A DNA stretch of 64,000 nt from Litorihabitans aurantiacus (GTDB lineage Bacteria; Actinomycetota; Actinomycetes; Actinomycetales; Beutenbergiaceae), in contig NZ_BSUM01000001.1 of the NCBI RefSeq assembly GCF_030161595.1, positions 248,001-312,000 on the forward strand, read 5' to 3'. The notes under the pieces were generated by a model. It was not told the origin of the DNA and ran no database searches. It saw only the letters and a list, made by a program, of their open reading frames with translations. Position numbers and translations under genes: made by a program. Positions within the stretch are counted from its first letter, which is position 1. Each line of letters begins with the position of its first letter. This document shows positions 47,885 to 57,664 of this stretch, piece by piece.

Positions 47885-49043
47885 ATGACCCGCACCCTTC
47901 GCATCGCCATGAACGGCATCACCGGCCGGATGGGGTACCGCCAGCACCTGCTGCGCTCGATCCTCCCGATCCGCGAGCAGGGGGCGTGCAGCTCCCCGAC
48001 GGCTCGCGGCTCCAGGTCGAGCCCGTGCTCGTGGGCCGCAACGCCGAGAAGGTCGAGGCCCTGGCGAAGCAGCACGACGTCGAGCACTGGACGACCGACC
48101 TCGACGCCGTGATCGACGACCCCGCGACGGACATCGTGTTCGACGCCTCGATGACGTCGCTGCGCTACGAGACCCTCGCCCGCGCCATGCGGGCCGGCAA
48201 GCACATCTACACCGAGAAGCCGACGGCGGAGACGCTCGCCGAGGCGGTCGACCTCGCGCGGATCCGCCGGGAGACCGGGGTGAGCGCCGGCGTCGTGCAC
48301 GACAAGCTGTACCTGCCCGGCCTCGTGAAGCTGCGCCGGCTCGTGGACGAGGGGTTCTTCGGCCGCATCCTGTCGCTGCGCGGCGAGTTCGGCTACTGGG
48401 TGTTCGAGGGGAGTTCCAGCCGGCGCAGCGCCCGTCGTGGAACTACCGGAAGGAGGACGGCGGTGGCATGACCACCGACATGTTCTGCCACTGGAACTAC
48501 GTCCTCGAGGGCATCATCGGCTCGGTCGAGACCGTCTCGAGCCAGACCGTCACGCACATCCCCACGCGCTGGGACGAGCGGGGCGAGGCCTACGACGCCA
48601 CGGCGGACGACGCCGCCTACGGCGTCTTCCAGCTTCGCACCCCGCAGGGCGACCCCGTGATCGCGCAGATCAACTCCTCCTGGGCCGTGCGCGTGCACCG
48701 CGACGAGCTCGTGGAGTTCCAGGTCGACGGGACGCACGGCTCCGCCGTCGCCGGCCTGTTCAGCTGCGTGGCGCAGCAGCGCGGCAGCACGCCCAAGCCC
48801 GTGTGGAACCCCGACCTCCCGACCACCGAGAAGTTCCGCGAGCAGTGGGCCGACGTGCCCGCCAACGCCGAGCTCGACAACGGGTTCAAGGCGCAGTGGG
48901 AGGAGTTCCTGCGCGACGTCGCGGCCGGGCGCGAGCACCGCTTCGACCTGCTGTCGGCCGCGCGCGGGGTCCAGCTGGCGGAGCTCGGGCTGCGCTCCTC
49001 CGACGAGGGCCGGCGTCTGCCGGTGCCGGAGATCGCGCTGTGA
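47885..49043 (+). CDS. Gfo/Idh/MocA family oxidoreductase (two frameshifts)
   Basis: This NAD(P)-dependent sugar or inositol-type dehydrogenase-family protein opens with TLRIAMNGITGRMGYRQHLL. Deletions at the G runs 47980-47984 and 48418-48421 break it. Corrected, it reads EQGGVQLPDGS, then GKHIYTEKPTAETLAEAV (the conserved EKP), FEGEFQPAQRPSWNYRKEDGG and a C-terminal alpha/beta domain, about 386 residues. Members oxidise a sugar ring hydroxyl. Overlap with the TIM-barrel gene (GTGA) indicates a two-enzyme catabolic step. Confidence 0.88.
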
Positions 49044-50058
49044 GCGCCGAGTCGGCCCTCGGGGGCGACGGCGCGCTGGGGACACTCCCGGCGCCGGTCG
49101 TCGACGTCGACGCGGGCCGTCCGGCCGACCTCGCGCGCCTCTCGCTCAACACCGCGACCGTCAAGCACCTCACGCTCGCGCAGGCGGCGCAGGTGGCGGC
49201 CGACGCGGGGCTGAGCGCGATCGGGCCGTGGCGCGACCGGGTGCAGGAGGTCGGGGCGCCGGCTGCCGCGCGGATCCTGGCCGACCACGGGCTGCGCGCG
49301 TCCTCGCTGTGCCGCGGCGGGTTCCTCACCGCCGTCGACACCGAGGGCCGCCGCGCCGCGCTCGAGGACAACCGCAGGGCGATCGAGGAGGCCGCGACGA
49401 TCGGGGCCACCGAGCTGATCATGGTCGTGGGCGGGCTGCCCGCGGCGACGGCGCCCGGGGGCCGGCGGCGCCGTACGCGCCGGTGGCGGCCGACGGTGGT
49501 CCCGGAGCTTCCGGGGCCGCGGCGGGTGCCGGCGGTGTCGATCCCGGCCGCGACCTCGTCGGTGCACGCGCCCGGGTGGCCGACCGGATCGGCGAGCTCG
49601 TGCCGTTCGCGGCGCAGCACGGGGTGCGCCTCGTGCTCGAGCCGCTGCACCCGATCTTCGCGGCGGACCGCGCCGTGATCTCCACGCTCGGCCAGGCGCT
49701 GACGATGGCGGAGCAGTTCGAGAGCTCCGCCGTCGGCGTGGTGGTGGACACCTACCACGTGTGGTGGGACCCGCGGCTGCGCTCGCAGATCCACCGGGCC
49801 GGGATGGAGAAGCGCATCGCCTCCTACCAGGTGTGCGACTGGACGCTCCCGCTCGCGGCCGACCCGCTGCTCTCGCGCGGGCACGTCGGTGACGGGTACG
49901 TCGACTTCGCCTCGATCACGAACTGGATCGCGGCGACGCGGTACCGGGGTGACGTCGAGGTCGAGATCTTCAACGCCGAGGTCTGGGACGCGCCGGCCGA
50001 GGCCACGCTGGCGACGATGGTCGAGCGCTACCGGCGGCACGTGGCGCCGCACCTGTAG
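49040..50058 (+). CDS. TIM-barrel sugar phosphate isomerase/epimerase-like protein (frameshifted)
   Basis: This xylose-isomerase-like AP endonuclease-2 family protein includes ELIMVVGGLPAATAP, LVLEPLHPIF, GVVVDTYHVWWDP and EVEIFNAEVWD, the metal-ligand strands of such barrels (E, D, H and E). The frame breaks in the G run 49457-49461; correction gives about 339 residues. Partners of Gfo/Idh dehydrogenases often isomerise or eliminate the resulting keto-sugar. The GTG start at 49040 overlaps the upstream stop. Confidence 0.87.
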
Positions 50059-50138
50059 GTCCGGGCCCGGCCACGCGCGACGGACGACGGCGGGGCTCCT
50101 GCGGAATGCGCGGGGGTCCCGCCGTCGTTGTGCCGTGC

Positions 50139-50798
50139 ATGACGACCTACGGGATCATCGGAGCAGGCAACATCGGCGCCCAGGTGGCGCGCGCGCTCGT
50201 CGCGCTCGGCGAGGACGTGGTCATCGCGAACTCGCGCGGGCCGGAGACGCTGGTCGACCTCGTCGCGGAGCTGGGCGACCGCGCACGGGCCGCGACGGCG
50301 CGCGAGGCCGCGGAGGCGGCGGACGTCGCCGTCGTGACGGTGCCGCTGCGCGCCTACCGCGAGGTGCCCGTGGCGGAGCTGGCCGGCAAGGTCGTGCTCG
50401 ACACGAACAACTACTACTGGGAGCGCGACGGTCACATCGCCGAGCTGGACCGCGGCGAGGCGACGGTGAGCGGGATGCTGCAGCAGCACCTGCCGACGTC
50501 CGTGGTCGCCAAGGCGTTCAACCACATCGAGGCGGCGGGCATCACCACCACCGGGGCGCCCGCCGGCACGCCGGACCGCCGGGCGCTCGCGACCGCGTCG
50601 GACTCGCCCGAGGCGATCGCGCTGGTGACCGAGCTCTACGACCGCCTCGGGTTCGACACCGTCTCCGTCGGTTCGCTGGCGGAGTCCTGGCGGGTCGAGC
50701 GCGACCGGCCCGCCTACGTCGTGCGGCAGAACGCCGCCGAGCTGCGGGACAACCTGGCCCGCGGCTTCCGCGTGCGGCCCGAGGACTCCGAGGGCTGA
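50139..50798 (+). CDS. NADPH-dependent F420 reductase-like dinucleotide-binding protein
   Basis: The 219-residue protein begins YGIIGAGNIGAQVARALVALG (Rossmann G-x-G-x-x-G) and continues as F420H2:NADP oxidoreductase/NPD-like proteins do, with VVTVPLRAY and VSGMLQQHLPTSVVAKAFN. Whether it uses F420 is not readable. It is 80 bp after the TIM-barrel gene on the same strand, with no operator of its own, so it may belong to that operon. It is convergent with the flavoprotein gene. Confidence 0.82.
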   Translation: MTTYGIIGAGNIGAQVARALVALGEDVVIANSRGPETLVDLVAELGDRARAATAREAAEAADVAVVTVPLRAYREVPVAELAGKVVLDTNNYYWERDGHIAELDRGEATVSGMLQQHLPTSVVAKAFNHIEAAGITTTGAPAGTPDRRALATASDSPEAIALVTELYDRLGFDTVSVGSLAESWRVERDRPAYVVRQNAAELRDNLARGFRVRPEDSEG

Positions 50799-50820
50799 GC
50801 CGGCGCCGCGTCGGTCGGCG

Positions 50821-53002
50821 TCAGTAGACGTTGCCGCTCTCGCGGAAGTCGCGCCAGACGTTCTCGAAGAAGTCGTCGTCGGCGGGCACCGGTCGGCGCG
50901 GTCGCCAGCGGAAGGCGGGGAGCCCGCCTCCCCGTGGCCGGCCGCGTCGCCCGCGTCGGCGAACGGTGCCGCCTCCCAGCCCTCGCCGTCCGGCACGTGC
51001 GAGTCCCCGACCCCCTCCTCGGGCGCGAGCAGGGCGGACTCCTGCACGACGTCGTCGAGCGCCCCGCCGTCGAGCCGGAACCGGAACACCTCGGGCAGGT
51101 CGGCCAGCGGTTCGCCGGCCGACGGACCCCAGCTGCGCTGCGGCAGGTCGCCCTCGGCGTCGGAGTACAGCACCGATCCGCGCGAGCGACCGCCGTGCGC
51201 CACGTAGTCGCGCATCGCCGACAGGTAGACGAAGGCCGCGGTCAGCGTGTCGCGCACGAGGAAGACCCGGTTGACCGACTGCCGCGAGGAGGCGGAGGCG
51301 ACGACGTCGCCCGCGTAGGTCGCGAGCCAGGCGCGCACCTCCGCCAGGGCCTCCTCGATCGAGGCGGCGCTGCGCACGGGACCGGCCTTCTCGCTCATGA
51401 GCGCCTGGACCGCGCGCAGGATGTCGCCGGTGTTCTCGGCGTCCCCGGCCGCGGCGCGGAGGTCGCCGCCGCCACCAGGCCCTGGGCGTTCGCGACCACG
51501 GGCGCCGCGGCGGCCGCGAACGCGGCGTCGTCCAGGAGCGGGGCCGCATCGGCGTCGCGCCGGGCCGCGATGAACTGCGCCGCGCGCGTCGCGCCCACCT
51601 GGCCGGAGTTCAGCGCCGCGCCGCCGGGGCGGTAGACGCCGTGCGCGCCGCCGGCCTCGCCCACGGGGAAGAACCCGGCGACGTTGGACTGCCACCACGC
51701 GTCGACCACGAGGCCGCCGTTGTTGTGCTGCGCACAGACGTCGACCTCCAGCAGCTCCTTCTCCAGGTCCACGTACGGGTTCTTCTCGAGGTAGAAGCGG
51801 TAGGCCGGCTCGTTCATGGTGCGCAGGCGCTCGATCGGGGTGCCGGTGAGGGCGCCCGCACGCTCGAGGTAGGCGTACGCCTCCGGTGACAGCGCGCTGG
51901 GGTCGAAGTCGTCGCGGACCGGGTTTCGCGTGAAGTCCAGGAACACCCGACGCCCGCGGAGCACCGTCTCGCGGTAGACGAGCAGGTCGATCAGGCTGGA
52001 GCCGTCGCGCGCCTTGCGGATGTCGAACGGCCACTGGTAGCCCTTGAGGAACACCAGGCTCATGAGGTGGCCGTAGTCGTCGATCACCTCGGTGAGGAAC
52101 TCGCGCTCGTCACCGCCGTCGGCGTCGAAGGAGACGAACCGCGGCACCACCTGCATGTACGTGCCCGAGACGTTCCACCGCGGCTTGGTCGAGGCGAGCC
52201 CGAACTGCCACTCGGTGAGGTTCTTGCCGTGCACGCCGGCGCGGTAGGCGGCGCCCGAGGCACCCCACTGGCCGTTCGGGAACACGCGCGTGCGGTACAT
52301 GCCGGCGGGGCCGCCCGTGGCGTAGACGAGGTTGGCGCACCGCAGGAGGAGGTAGGGGGAGCGGGGCTCGTCGTCGTCCCCCTCGTCGGGCACGTGCGGC
52401 ACGTCCGTGCGCAGCACGAGCAGACCGGCGACGGCGCGGCTCCCGTCCGGCGCGGTCGTCGTCACGACGTCGACGACGCGGCACTCGTCGAGCACGGGCG
52501 TGCCGTCGCGCTGCACCTTCTTCTCGAGCTGCGTCACCATCGAGCGGCTCGTGTACGGGCCGACCGAGGTCGCCCGACGGCGCGGGTCGTGGTCGGTCTT
52601 GTAGCCGATGAACTCGCCGTAGCGGTTCTGCGGGAACGGGACGCCGAGGTCCACGAGGTGCAGGAACCCGCGGGCGGAGAGCGCGGCCTCGGCGAGCGCG
52701 TTGTCGCCGTCCATCGCACCGCCCGAGAACAGGGTCTGGGCCATCTCGTGCACGGAGTCGTCGTCGCCGCCCGAGAGGGTCAGCTTGTAGTACGTCTGCT
52801 TGTCGCTGCCGGCGTTGCGGCTCGCGCCGGCCCCGATCTTGTCCGCGACGACGACCACGTCGTCGGCACCGAGGTCGTGCAGCCGGTCGGCGGCGCAGTA
52901 GCCCGCCGAGCCGGTGCCGACCACGACGGTGCGGGCGGTCAGGACGGGGACGTCGAGGCCGTCGATGCGGGTGAGGGAGGGCTCGGGTCGCTGGATCGTC
53001 AC
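50821..53002 (-). CDS. Fumarate-reductase/AprA-like FAD-binding oxidoreductase (two frameshifts)
   Basis: The FAD site TVVVGTGSAGYCAADRLHDLG lies near residue 30. Further along, CANLVYATGGPAGMYRT and VGEAGGAHGVYRPGGAALNSGQ are typical of fumarate-reductase-like flavoproteins. After breaks near 51466 and in the G run 50917-50920, the corrected C-terminus ends RPVPADDDFFENVWRDFRES, about 727 residues. No Fe-S subunit is encoded nearby, so the electron acceptor is unknown. The GTG at 53002 follows GAGGACGAGGA, 16 bp after the SDR gene. Confidence 0.82.
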
Positions 53003-53018
53003 GATCGGGTCCTCGTCC

Positions 53019-53837
53019 TCAGAGCGTCGGGATGTGGAAGCCGCCGTCGACGTTGACGACCTCACCGGTGGAGTAGGGCATCTGGCCGGAGGCGAGGACG
53101 GCGACGGCGCCCGCGACGTCGGCAGGTCGCCCCCAGCGGGCGATCGGTACGTTCCCGCCGGCGAAGAACGCGTCGTACTTCTCCTTGACGCCGGCCGTCA
53201 TGTCGGTCTCGATCACACCGGGGCGGACCTCGTAGACCACGATCCCCTCGGGGGCGAGGCGGGCGGCGAACAGCTGGGTGGCCATGCCGACACCGGCCTT
53301 GCTCAGGCAGTAGTCGCCGCGGTTGACGCTCACGGTGACGGCCGAGGTGGAGGAGACGTTGATGATCGTGGCGAGCGGGGTGGTGTCGTCGGGGGTGTGC
53401 GCCGCGGCGTCGCGCAGCTCGAGCACGCGGTTCGCGAAGTGCTGCGTGAGGAAGTACGGGCCGCGCAGGTTGATACCGATCACGCGGTCGAAGCTCTCGG
53501 TGCTCGCCTCCAGGATGTCGGCGCGCACGCTCGGGGCGACGCCGGCGTTGTTGACGAGGAGGTCGAGACGGCCCCAGGCGTCGACGGTGTCCGCGACGTA
53601 TCGGGCGTGGTCGGCGGGGTCGGCCACGGAGCCGGCGACGTACCGCACGCGTGCGGGGTCCCCGGCGAGCTCGCGCAGCGGGTCGAGGACCTCGGCGGGC
53701 GCCTCGCGGGTGGCGAGGATCGAGACGGCGTACCCGTCGGCGAGCAGGCGCTGCGTGATCCCGAGCCCGATGCCGCGGCTGCCGCCGGTGACGAGGGCGA
53801 CGGGGTGGTCGGCGCGTGCGGCGGGTGCGTGGGTCAT
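53019..53837 (-). CDS. Short-chain dehydrogenase/reductase
   Basis: Classical SDR of 272 residues: TGGSRGIGLGITQRL (cofactor loop), NNAG, catalytic Ser in INVSSTSAV and YCLSKAG (Tyr-x-x-x-Lys). The ATG at 53837 follows AGCGAGGACC; an ATG at 53858 would add seven residues. It is the first gene of an operon with the flavoprotein and has a LacI-type operator just upstream. Likely a sugar or keto-sugar dehydrogenase. Confidence 0.93.
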   Translation of the reverse strand: MTHAPAARADHPVALVTGGSRGIGLGITQRLLADGYAVSILATREAPAEVLDPLRELAGDPARVRYVAGSVADPADHARYVADTVDAWGRLDLLVNNAGVAPSVRADILEASTESFDRVIGINLRGPYFLTQHFANRVLELRDAAAHTPDDTTPLATIINVSSTSAVTVSVNRGDYCLSKAGVGMATQLFAARLAPEGIVVYEVRPGVIETDMTAGVKEKYDAFFAGGNVPIARWGRPADVAGAVAVLASGQMPYSTGEVVNVDGGFHIPTL

Positions 53838-53862
53838 GGGGGTCCTCGCTGTCGACATTGAC

Positions 53863-53876
53863 GGTAAGCGCTATCC
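53863..53876 (-). promoter_or_regulatory. LacI-type operator before the SDR-flavoprotein operon
   Basis: GGTAAGCGCTATCC is a palindrome centred on AGCGCT that shares its core with the sites at 42337 and 47845. It lies 26 bp before the SDR start at 53837. Confidence 0.65.
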
Positions 53877-53968
53877 AAACATGCCCCCCGCCGCGTGTCC
53901 ACCGGCGGCCCGCCTCTGCCCGCGTGCCCGCGTGCCCGCGTGCCCCCGTGCCCCGGCTACCCCTCGCC

Positions 53969-54100
53969 CGCCGAGAACGCCCAGTGCTGCTCGGGGCTGC
54001 CCGTCGAGCCGCACCTGCCGTTCTCGGCGGCCCGCACGCCGGACGAGAACGCTCGGTGCGGCTCGACCGCATGTTTCGAGCAGCACCGGCCGTTCTCGGC
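53969..54100. repeat. Two tandem extragenic palindromes (GAGAACG family)
   Basis: Unit one (53969-54029) and unit two (54044-54100) each open with CGAGAACG and close with CGTTCTCG, with inner arms around GTGCTGCTCG / GTGCGGCTCG that also pair. They resemble the GAGAATGC pair at 35364-35492 in spacing and order. A short 8-bp tandem repeat (CCCGCGTG, three to four copies) precedes them at about 53919-53951. They fill the gap between the SDR gene and the acyl-CoA-dehydrogenase gene. Confidence 0.6.
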
Positions 54101-54129
54101 GGGGGTGAGGGCGGGGGCAGGGGCGCGGG

Positions 54130-55290
54130 TCAGGGCTGGGGGAGCGGACCCAGGATCGAGGTGGCGATCGTGCGGTGCGCCGAGCGCTCGTCGCTCGGGT
54201 GGAAGATCCCGGCGAGCACGTCCCGGTACAGGCGCCCGACCTCGCTCCCGGTCCGGTACGCCGCGCCGCCACTCACCGCGACGACCGACTCGACGACGGC
54301 GCGCGCGTCCGCCACCGCCCGCACCTTCAGTCCCACGAGCTGCGCGAACCAGCGCGCGCCGTGGTCGGTGCCCTCGTCCACGTCGCGCGCGAGCGCGAGG
54401 ACCTGGAGCCGCGCGCCGTCGTGCCGGGTGGCTGCCTCCGCGATGGCGCGGCGCACGTCGGCGTCGTGCGCGAGCGGCTCACCCTCACCCCGGCGGGAGC
54501 GACGGCCGAGCGCCGACTCGGCCCCGAGCTCCACGGCGCGCCCGGCGATCCCCGTGTAGGCCGCCGCGATGAGCACCTCGAACGTCGCGAACAGCGCGAA
54601 CATGAACGGATCCGCGCTCGGACCCACCGGGAGTGACCGGTAGACGCGGTCGGCGGGGGCGTGCGCGCCCTCCAGCACGGTGCTGCGCGACTGCGTCGCC
54701 CGCATGCCGAGCGTGTCCCAGTCGTCGATCGTCCGCGTCCCCTCCAGCGTGACGACGCCGTGCACGAGCCGCGGGTCGTCGGGGTCGGAGTCGTCGCGGC
54801 CGAAGGTCGCCAGCCGGGTCCACACCGGCGCGAGCGAGGTGAAGATCTTGGTGCCGTGGAAGCGGAACCCGCCCGCGCCGTCGGGCTCGGCGCGGGTGAG
54901 CGAGTCGAACATGACGAGGTCGTTGCCCGCCTCGGAGTTGCCGAACGCGAAGATCTCGCCGGCCGCGGCGTCGCGCAGCACGAACGCGACCGAGTCGTCG
55001 CCGCCCGCCACCAGGCGTGCCGCCAGTCCCGTGACGATCAGGTGCATCCCGACGGCGAGCGCCGTCGCCGGGGCGGCCGCCGCCAGCCTCATCTGCTCCC
55101 GCGCCACCTCCTCGAGGCTCAGCCCGGCGCCGCCGAGCGGCTCCGGGACGAACGCGCGCAGGTACCCGAGGTCGACGAGATCCGCGAGGTCGGCGTCGGG
55201 GAAGGTGTTGGTGGCGTCGTGCCCGGCGGCGCGGTCGTGGATGCGCGCCAGCACGTCGTCGGTGAGGAGGGTGCGCAGGGTGCGGGCCAT
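54130..55290 (-). CDS. Acyl-CoA dehydrogenase family flavoprotein
   Basis: The 386-residue protein has an N-terminal helical domain (FVPEPLGGAGLSLEEVAREQ), the middle beta domain (GFRFHGTKIFTS; TLGMRATQSRSTVLEGAH) and a C-terminal helical bundle. No catalytic Glu motif is obvious, so it may belong to the DszC/monooxygenase-like or nitroalkane-oxidase branch instead of beta-oxidation. It is not clearly under the LacI operator and may be separate from the sugar operon. Confidence 0.82.
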   Translation of the reverse strand: MARTLRTLLTDDVLARIHDRAAGHDATNTFPDADLADLVDLGYLRAFVPEPLGGAGLSLEEVAREQMRLAAAAPATALAVGMHLIVTGLAARLVAGGDDSVAFVLRDAAAGEIFAFGNSEAGNDLVMFDSLTRAEPDGAGGFRFHGTKIFTSLAPVWTRLATFGRDDSDPDDPRLVHGVVTLEGTRTIDDWDTLGMRATQSRSTVLEGAHAPADRVYRSLPVGPSADPFMFALFATFEVLIAAAYTGIAGRAVELGAESALGRRSRRGEGEPLAHDADVRRAIAEAATRHDGARLQVLALARDVDEGTDHGARWFAQLVGLKVRAVADARAVVESVVAVSGGAAYRTGSEVGRLYRDVLAGIFHPSDERSAHRTIATSILGPLPQP

Positions 55291-55465
55291 GACGCCAGCG
55301 TGCCATCGGTGCGGCCGCGTGCGTGAGGGCGGGTCGTCGCACCGAGCTGCGCACTGTCATGACGGACGGCGTCGTGGATTGCCTCGTGACCGACGGCGGA
55401 CGACCGGTCCACCGTCCCGATGGTGCGACGGGTCATCATGGTGGCTCGCCACCCGAGGGAGCAGT

Positions 55466-55945
55466 ATGACGGAGCCGTACGACGGCGCAGGCCACCGGGG
55501 TGCGGACTCCGGGCACGAAGCACCGCCTCCGCCCCTCCCGCCACCGCCCTCGGCGTTCCCGCCCTCCCCGCACCCACCTTCGCCGCACGCCGGCACCGGT
55601 GCCGGCCAGGCCACGGCGTACCCCCACGTCTACGCGCCCGCCCAGCCCTGGGACGCGCCGCGGCACCGTCCCGGGGCGACGCTCGCCGTCGGCTGGACCC
55701 TGTTCGGCCTGTCGGTCCCGCTGAACGTGCTCGTGGGATTCTTCGCGGGCTTCATCGGGATCTTCTCGCTGATCGAGCCGGGTTGGTGGACCGCCCTGCT
55801 GTTCGGGATCCCGGTGGTCCTGCTCGCCGGGACGATCGTGGCGCTCGCCCGCCTGATCCGGCGCCGGCCGTCGATCGTCCTGTGCTCGGTGCTGCTCGCC
55901 GTCGGGGTCGCGGCCTGGCTGCTGGGTCGCGGATCGGTGTTCTGA
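55466..55945 (+). CDS. Pro-rich membrane protein
   Basis: The 159-residue protein has a proline-rich N-terminal ~60 residues (APPPPLPPPPSAFPP) and three predicted membrane helices at ~75-95, ~105-125 and ~135-155. The ATG at 55466 follows GAGGGAGCAG. No family is recognised. It ends before a hairpin and is convergent with glpK. Confidence 0.7.
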   Translation: MTEPYDGAGHRGADSGHEAPPPPLPPPPSAFPPSPHPPSPHAGTGAGQATAYPHVYAPAQPWDAPRHRPGATLAVGWTLFGLSVPLNVLVGFFAGFIGIFSLIEPGWWTALLFGIPVVLLAGTIVALARLIRRRPSIVLCSVLLAVGVAAWLLGRGSVF

Positions 55946-55962
55946 CGCGACCGGTACCGAAG

Positions 55963-56000
55963 GCTGTGGCCGGTCGGCAGGGGGACTGCGACCGGCCACA
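55963..56000 (+). terminator. Hairpin after the Pro-rich membrane protein gene
   Basis: CTGTGGCCGGTC (55963-55974) pairs with GACCGGCCACAG (55989-56000). An inner GCAG/CTGC pair extends the stem around a GGGGA loop. Confidence 0.65.
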
Positions 56001-56070
56001 GCACGGGTGCCCGCGACGTTGAGGACGGCGTCCACGGTACCCCCGGGTCCGTGACCTGGCTCACGCGGAC

Positions 56071-56126
56071 GACGGAGCCCGCCGGATCGTGGCCACATCG
56101 TGACCTTCGACCCGGCGGGCTCCGTC
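56071..56126 (-). terminator. Hairpin after glpK
   Basis: GACGGAGCCCGCCGG (56071-56085) and CCGGCGGGCTCCGTC (56112-56126) form a perfect 15-bp stem with a 26-nt loop, 11 bp beyond the glpK stop. Confidence 0.65.
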
Positions 56127-56136
56127 GGTGTTCGGG

Positions 56137-57654
56137 CTACTGCTCGACGTCGTCGTCGACCCAGTCCAGGGTCTTCGTGACGGCCTTCTTCCAGTTGCGT
56201 AGCAGGCGTCCGCGCTCGGCCTCGTCCATCGACGGGGTCCAGCGCTTGTCCTCGGACCAGTTGTCGATGACGTCCTGCTCGCCCGACCAGAAGCCGACGG
56301 CGATCCCGGCCGCGTAGGCGGCACCGAGGGCGGTGGTCTCGGCGACCTTCGGGCGCACGACGTCGACGCCGAGGACGTCGGCCTGGAACTGCATGAGGAC
56401 GTCGTTGGCGACCATGCCGCCGTCGACCTTGAGCTCGGTGAGGTTGACGCCGGAGTCGGCGTTCATGGCCTCGAGCACCTCGGCGGTCTGGAACGCCGTC
56501 GCCTCGAGGGCGGCGCGCGCGATGTGACCGATGTTGACGTACCGCGTCAGCCCGACGAGCGCGCCGCGGGCGTCGCTGCGCCAGTGCGGCGCGAACAGAC
56601 CCGAGAACGCGGGCACGAAGTACGCACCGCCGTTGTCCTCGACCGTCTCGGCGAGCTTCTCGATCTCCGGCGCCGAGGAGATGACCTTGAGGTTGTCGCG
56701 CAGCCACTGCACCAGCGAGCCGGAGACCGCGATCGAGCCCTCGAGGGCGTAGACCGTGGGCTGGTCGCCGATCTTGTAGCAGACGGTGGTCAGCAGGCCG
56801 TTCTCGCTCGGGACGATCTCGGTGCCCGTGTTGATGAGCATGAAGTTGCCGGTGCCGTAGGTGTTCTTGGCCATGCCGACCTCGAAGCACGCCTGGCCGA
56901 ACGTCGCCGCCTGCTGGTCGCCGAGGATGCCGGCGATCGGCACGCCGGCGAGCAGGCCGCCCTCGCGGCCCTTGCCGTACTCCTCGGAGGATGAGCGGAT
57001 CTCGGGGAGCATCGACAGCGGGATGCCCATGTCCTTCGCGATGTCCTCGTTCCACGAGAGCGTGTCGAGGTTCATCAGGAGGGTGCGCGAGGCGTTCGTG
57101 ACGTCGGTGACGTGCACACCGCCGTCGGGCCCGCCGGTCATGTTCCACAGCACCCAGGAGTCGACCGTGCCGGCGATGAGGTCGCCCGCCTCGGCCTTCT
57201 CGCGCGCACCCTCGACGTTCTCGAGGATCCAGGCGATCTTCGGGCCGGCGAAGTAGGTCGCCAGCGGCAGACCGACCTTGTCCTTGTAGCGGTCGTCACC
57301 GCCGTTCTCGGCGAGCCGGTCGCAGATCTTCTGCGTGCGCGTGTCCTGCCAGACGATCGCGTTGTAGGCCGCCTCGCCGGTGTTCCTGTCCCAGACCACC
57401 GCGGTCTCGCGCTGGTTGGTGATGCCGATCGAGACGATGTCCTTGGCCTGGAGGCTCGCGCGGCCGAGGGCCTGCCCGACGACGTCGCGCACGTTGGTCC
57501 AGATCTCGGCCGGGTCGTGCTCGACCCAGCCGGCCTTCGGGAAGATCTGCTCGTGCTCCTTCTGGCCGGTCGCGACGATCGACCCGGAGTGGTCGAAGAT
57601 GATCGCGCGGGAGCTCGTGGTGCCCTGGTCGATGGCGAGGACGTAGTCAGCCAC
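56137..57654 (-). CDS. glpK: Glycerol kinase
   Basis: GlpK phosphorylates glycerol to glycerol-3-phosphate. The 505-residue FGGY kinase shows [38 protein letters not shown] and [18 protein letters not shown], and ends near [10 protein letters not shown]. Motifs and length are fully typical. It is the last gene of glpD-glpF-glpK, 78 bp after glpF. Confidence 0.97.
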   Translation of the reverse strand: MADYVLAIDQGTTSSRAIIFDHSGSIVATGQKEHEQIFPKAGWVEHDPAEIWTNVRDVVGQALGRASLQAKDIVSIGITNQRETAVVWDRNTGEAAYNAIVWQDTRTQKICDRLAENGGDDRYKDKVGLPLATYFAGPKIAWILENVEGAREKAEAGDLIAGTVDSWVLWNMTGGPDGGVHVTDVTNASRTLLMNLDTLSWNEDIAKDMGIPLSMLPEIRSSSEEYGKGREGGLLAGVPIAGILGDQQAATFGQACFEVGMAKNTYGTGNFMLINTGTEIVPSENGLLTTVCYKIGDQPTVYALEGSIAVSGSLVQWLRDNLKVISSAPEIEKLAETVEDNGGAYFVPAFSGLFAPHWRSDARGALVGLTRYVNIGHIARAALEATAFQTAEVLEAMNADSGVNLTELKVDGGMVANDVLMQFQADVLGVDVVRPKVAETTALGAAYAAGIAVGFWSGEQDVIDNWSEDKRWTPSMDEAERGRLLRNWKKAVTKTLDWVDDDVEQ

Positions 57655-57664
57655 GGTGGGGTCC

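Noticed and set aside
42376-48300. A 1974-residue minus-strand open frame across the surface protein and LacI genes
   Set aside because: It is an antisense shadow of a high-GC coding region. Its composition is Val/Arg/His/Gly-rich with no domain, while the plus strand encodes clear families.
53919-53951. CCCGCGTG tandem array considered as a CRISPR or origin
   Set aside because: The unit is only 8 bp with no spacers, AT-rich zone or DnaA boxes; it is a short low-complexity repeat.
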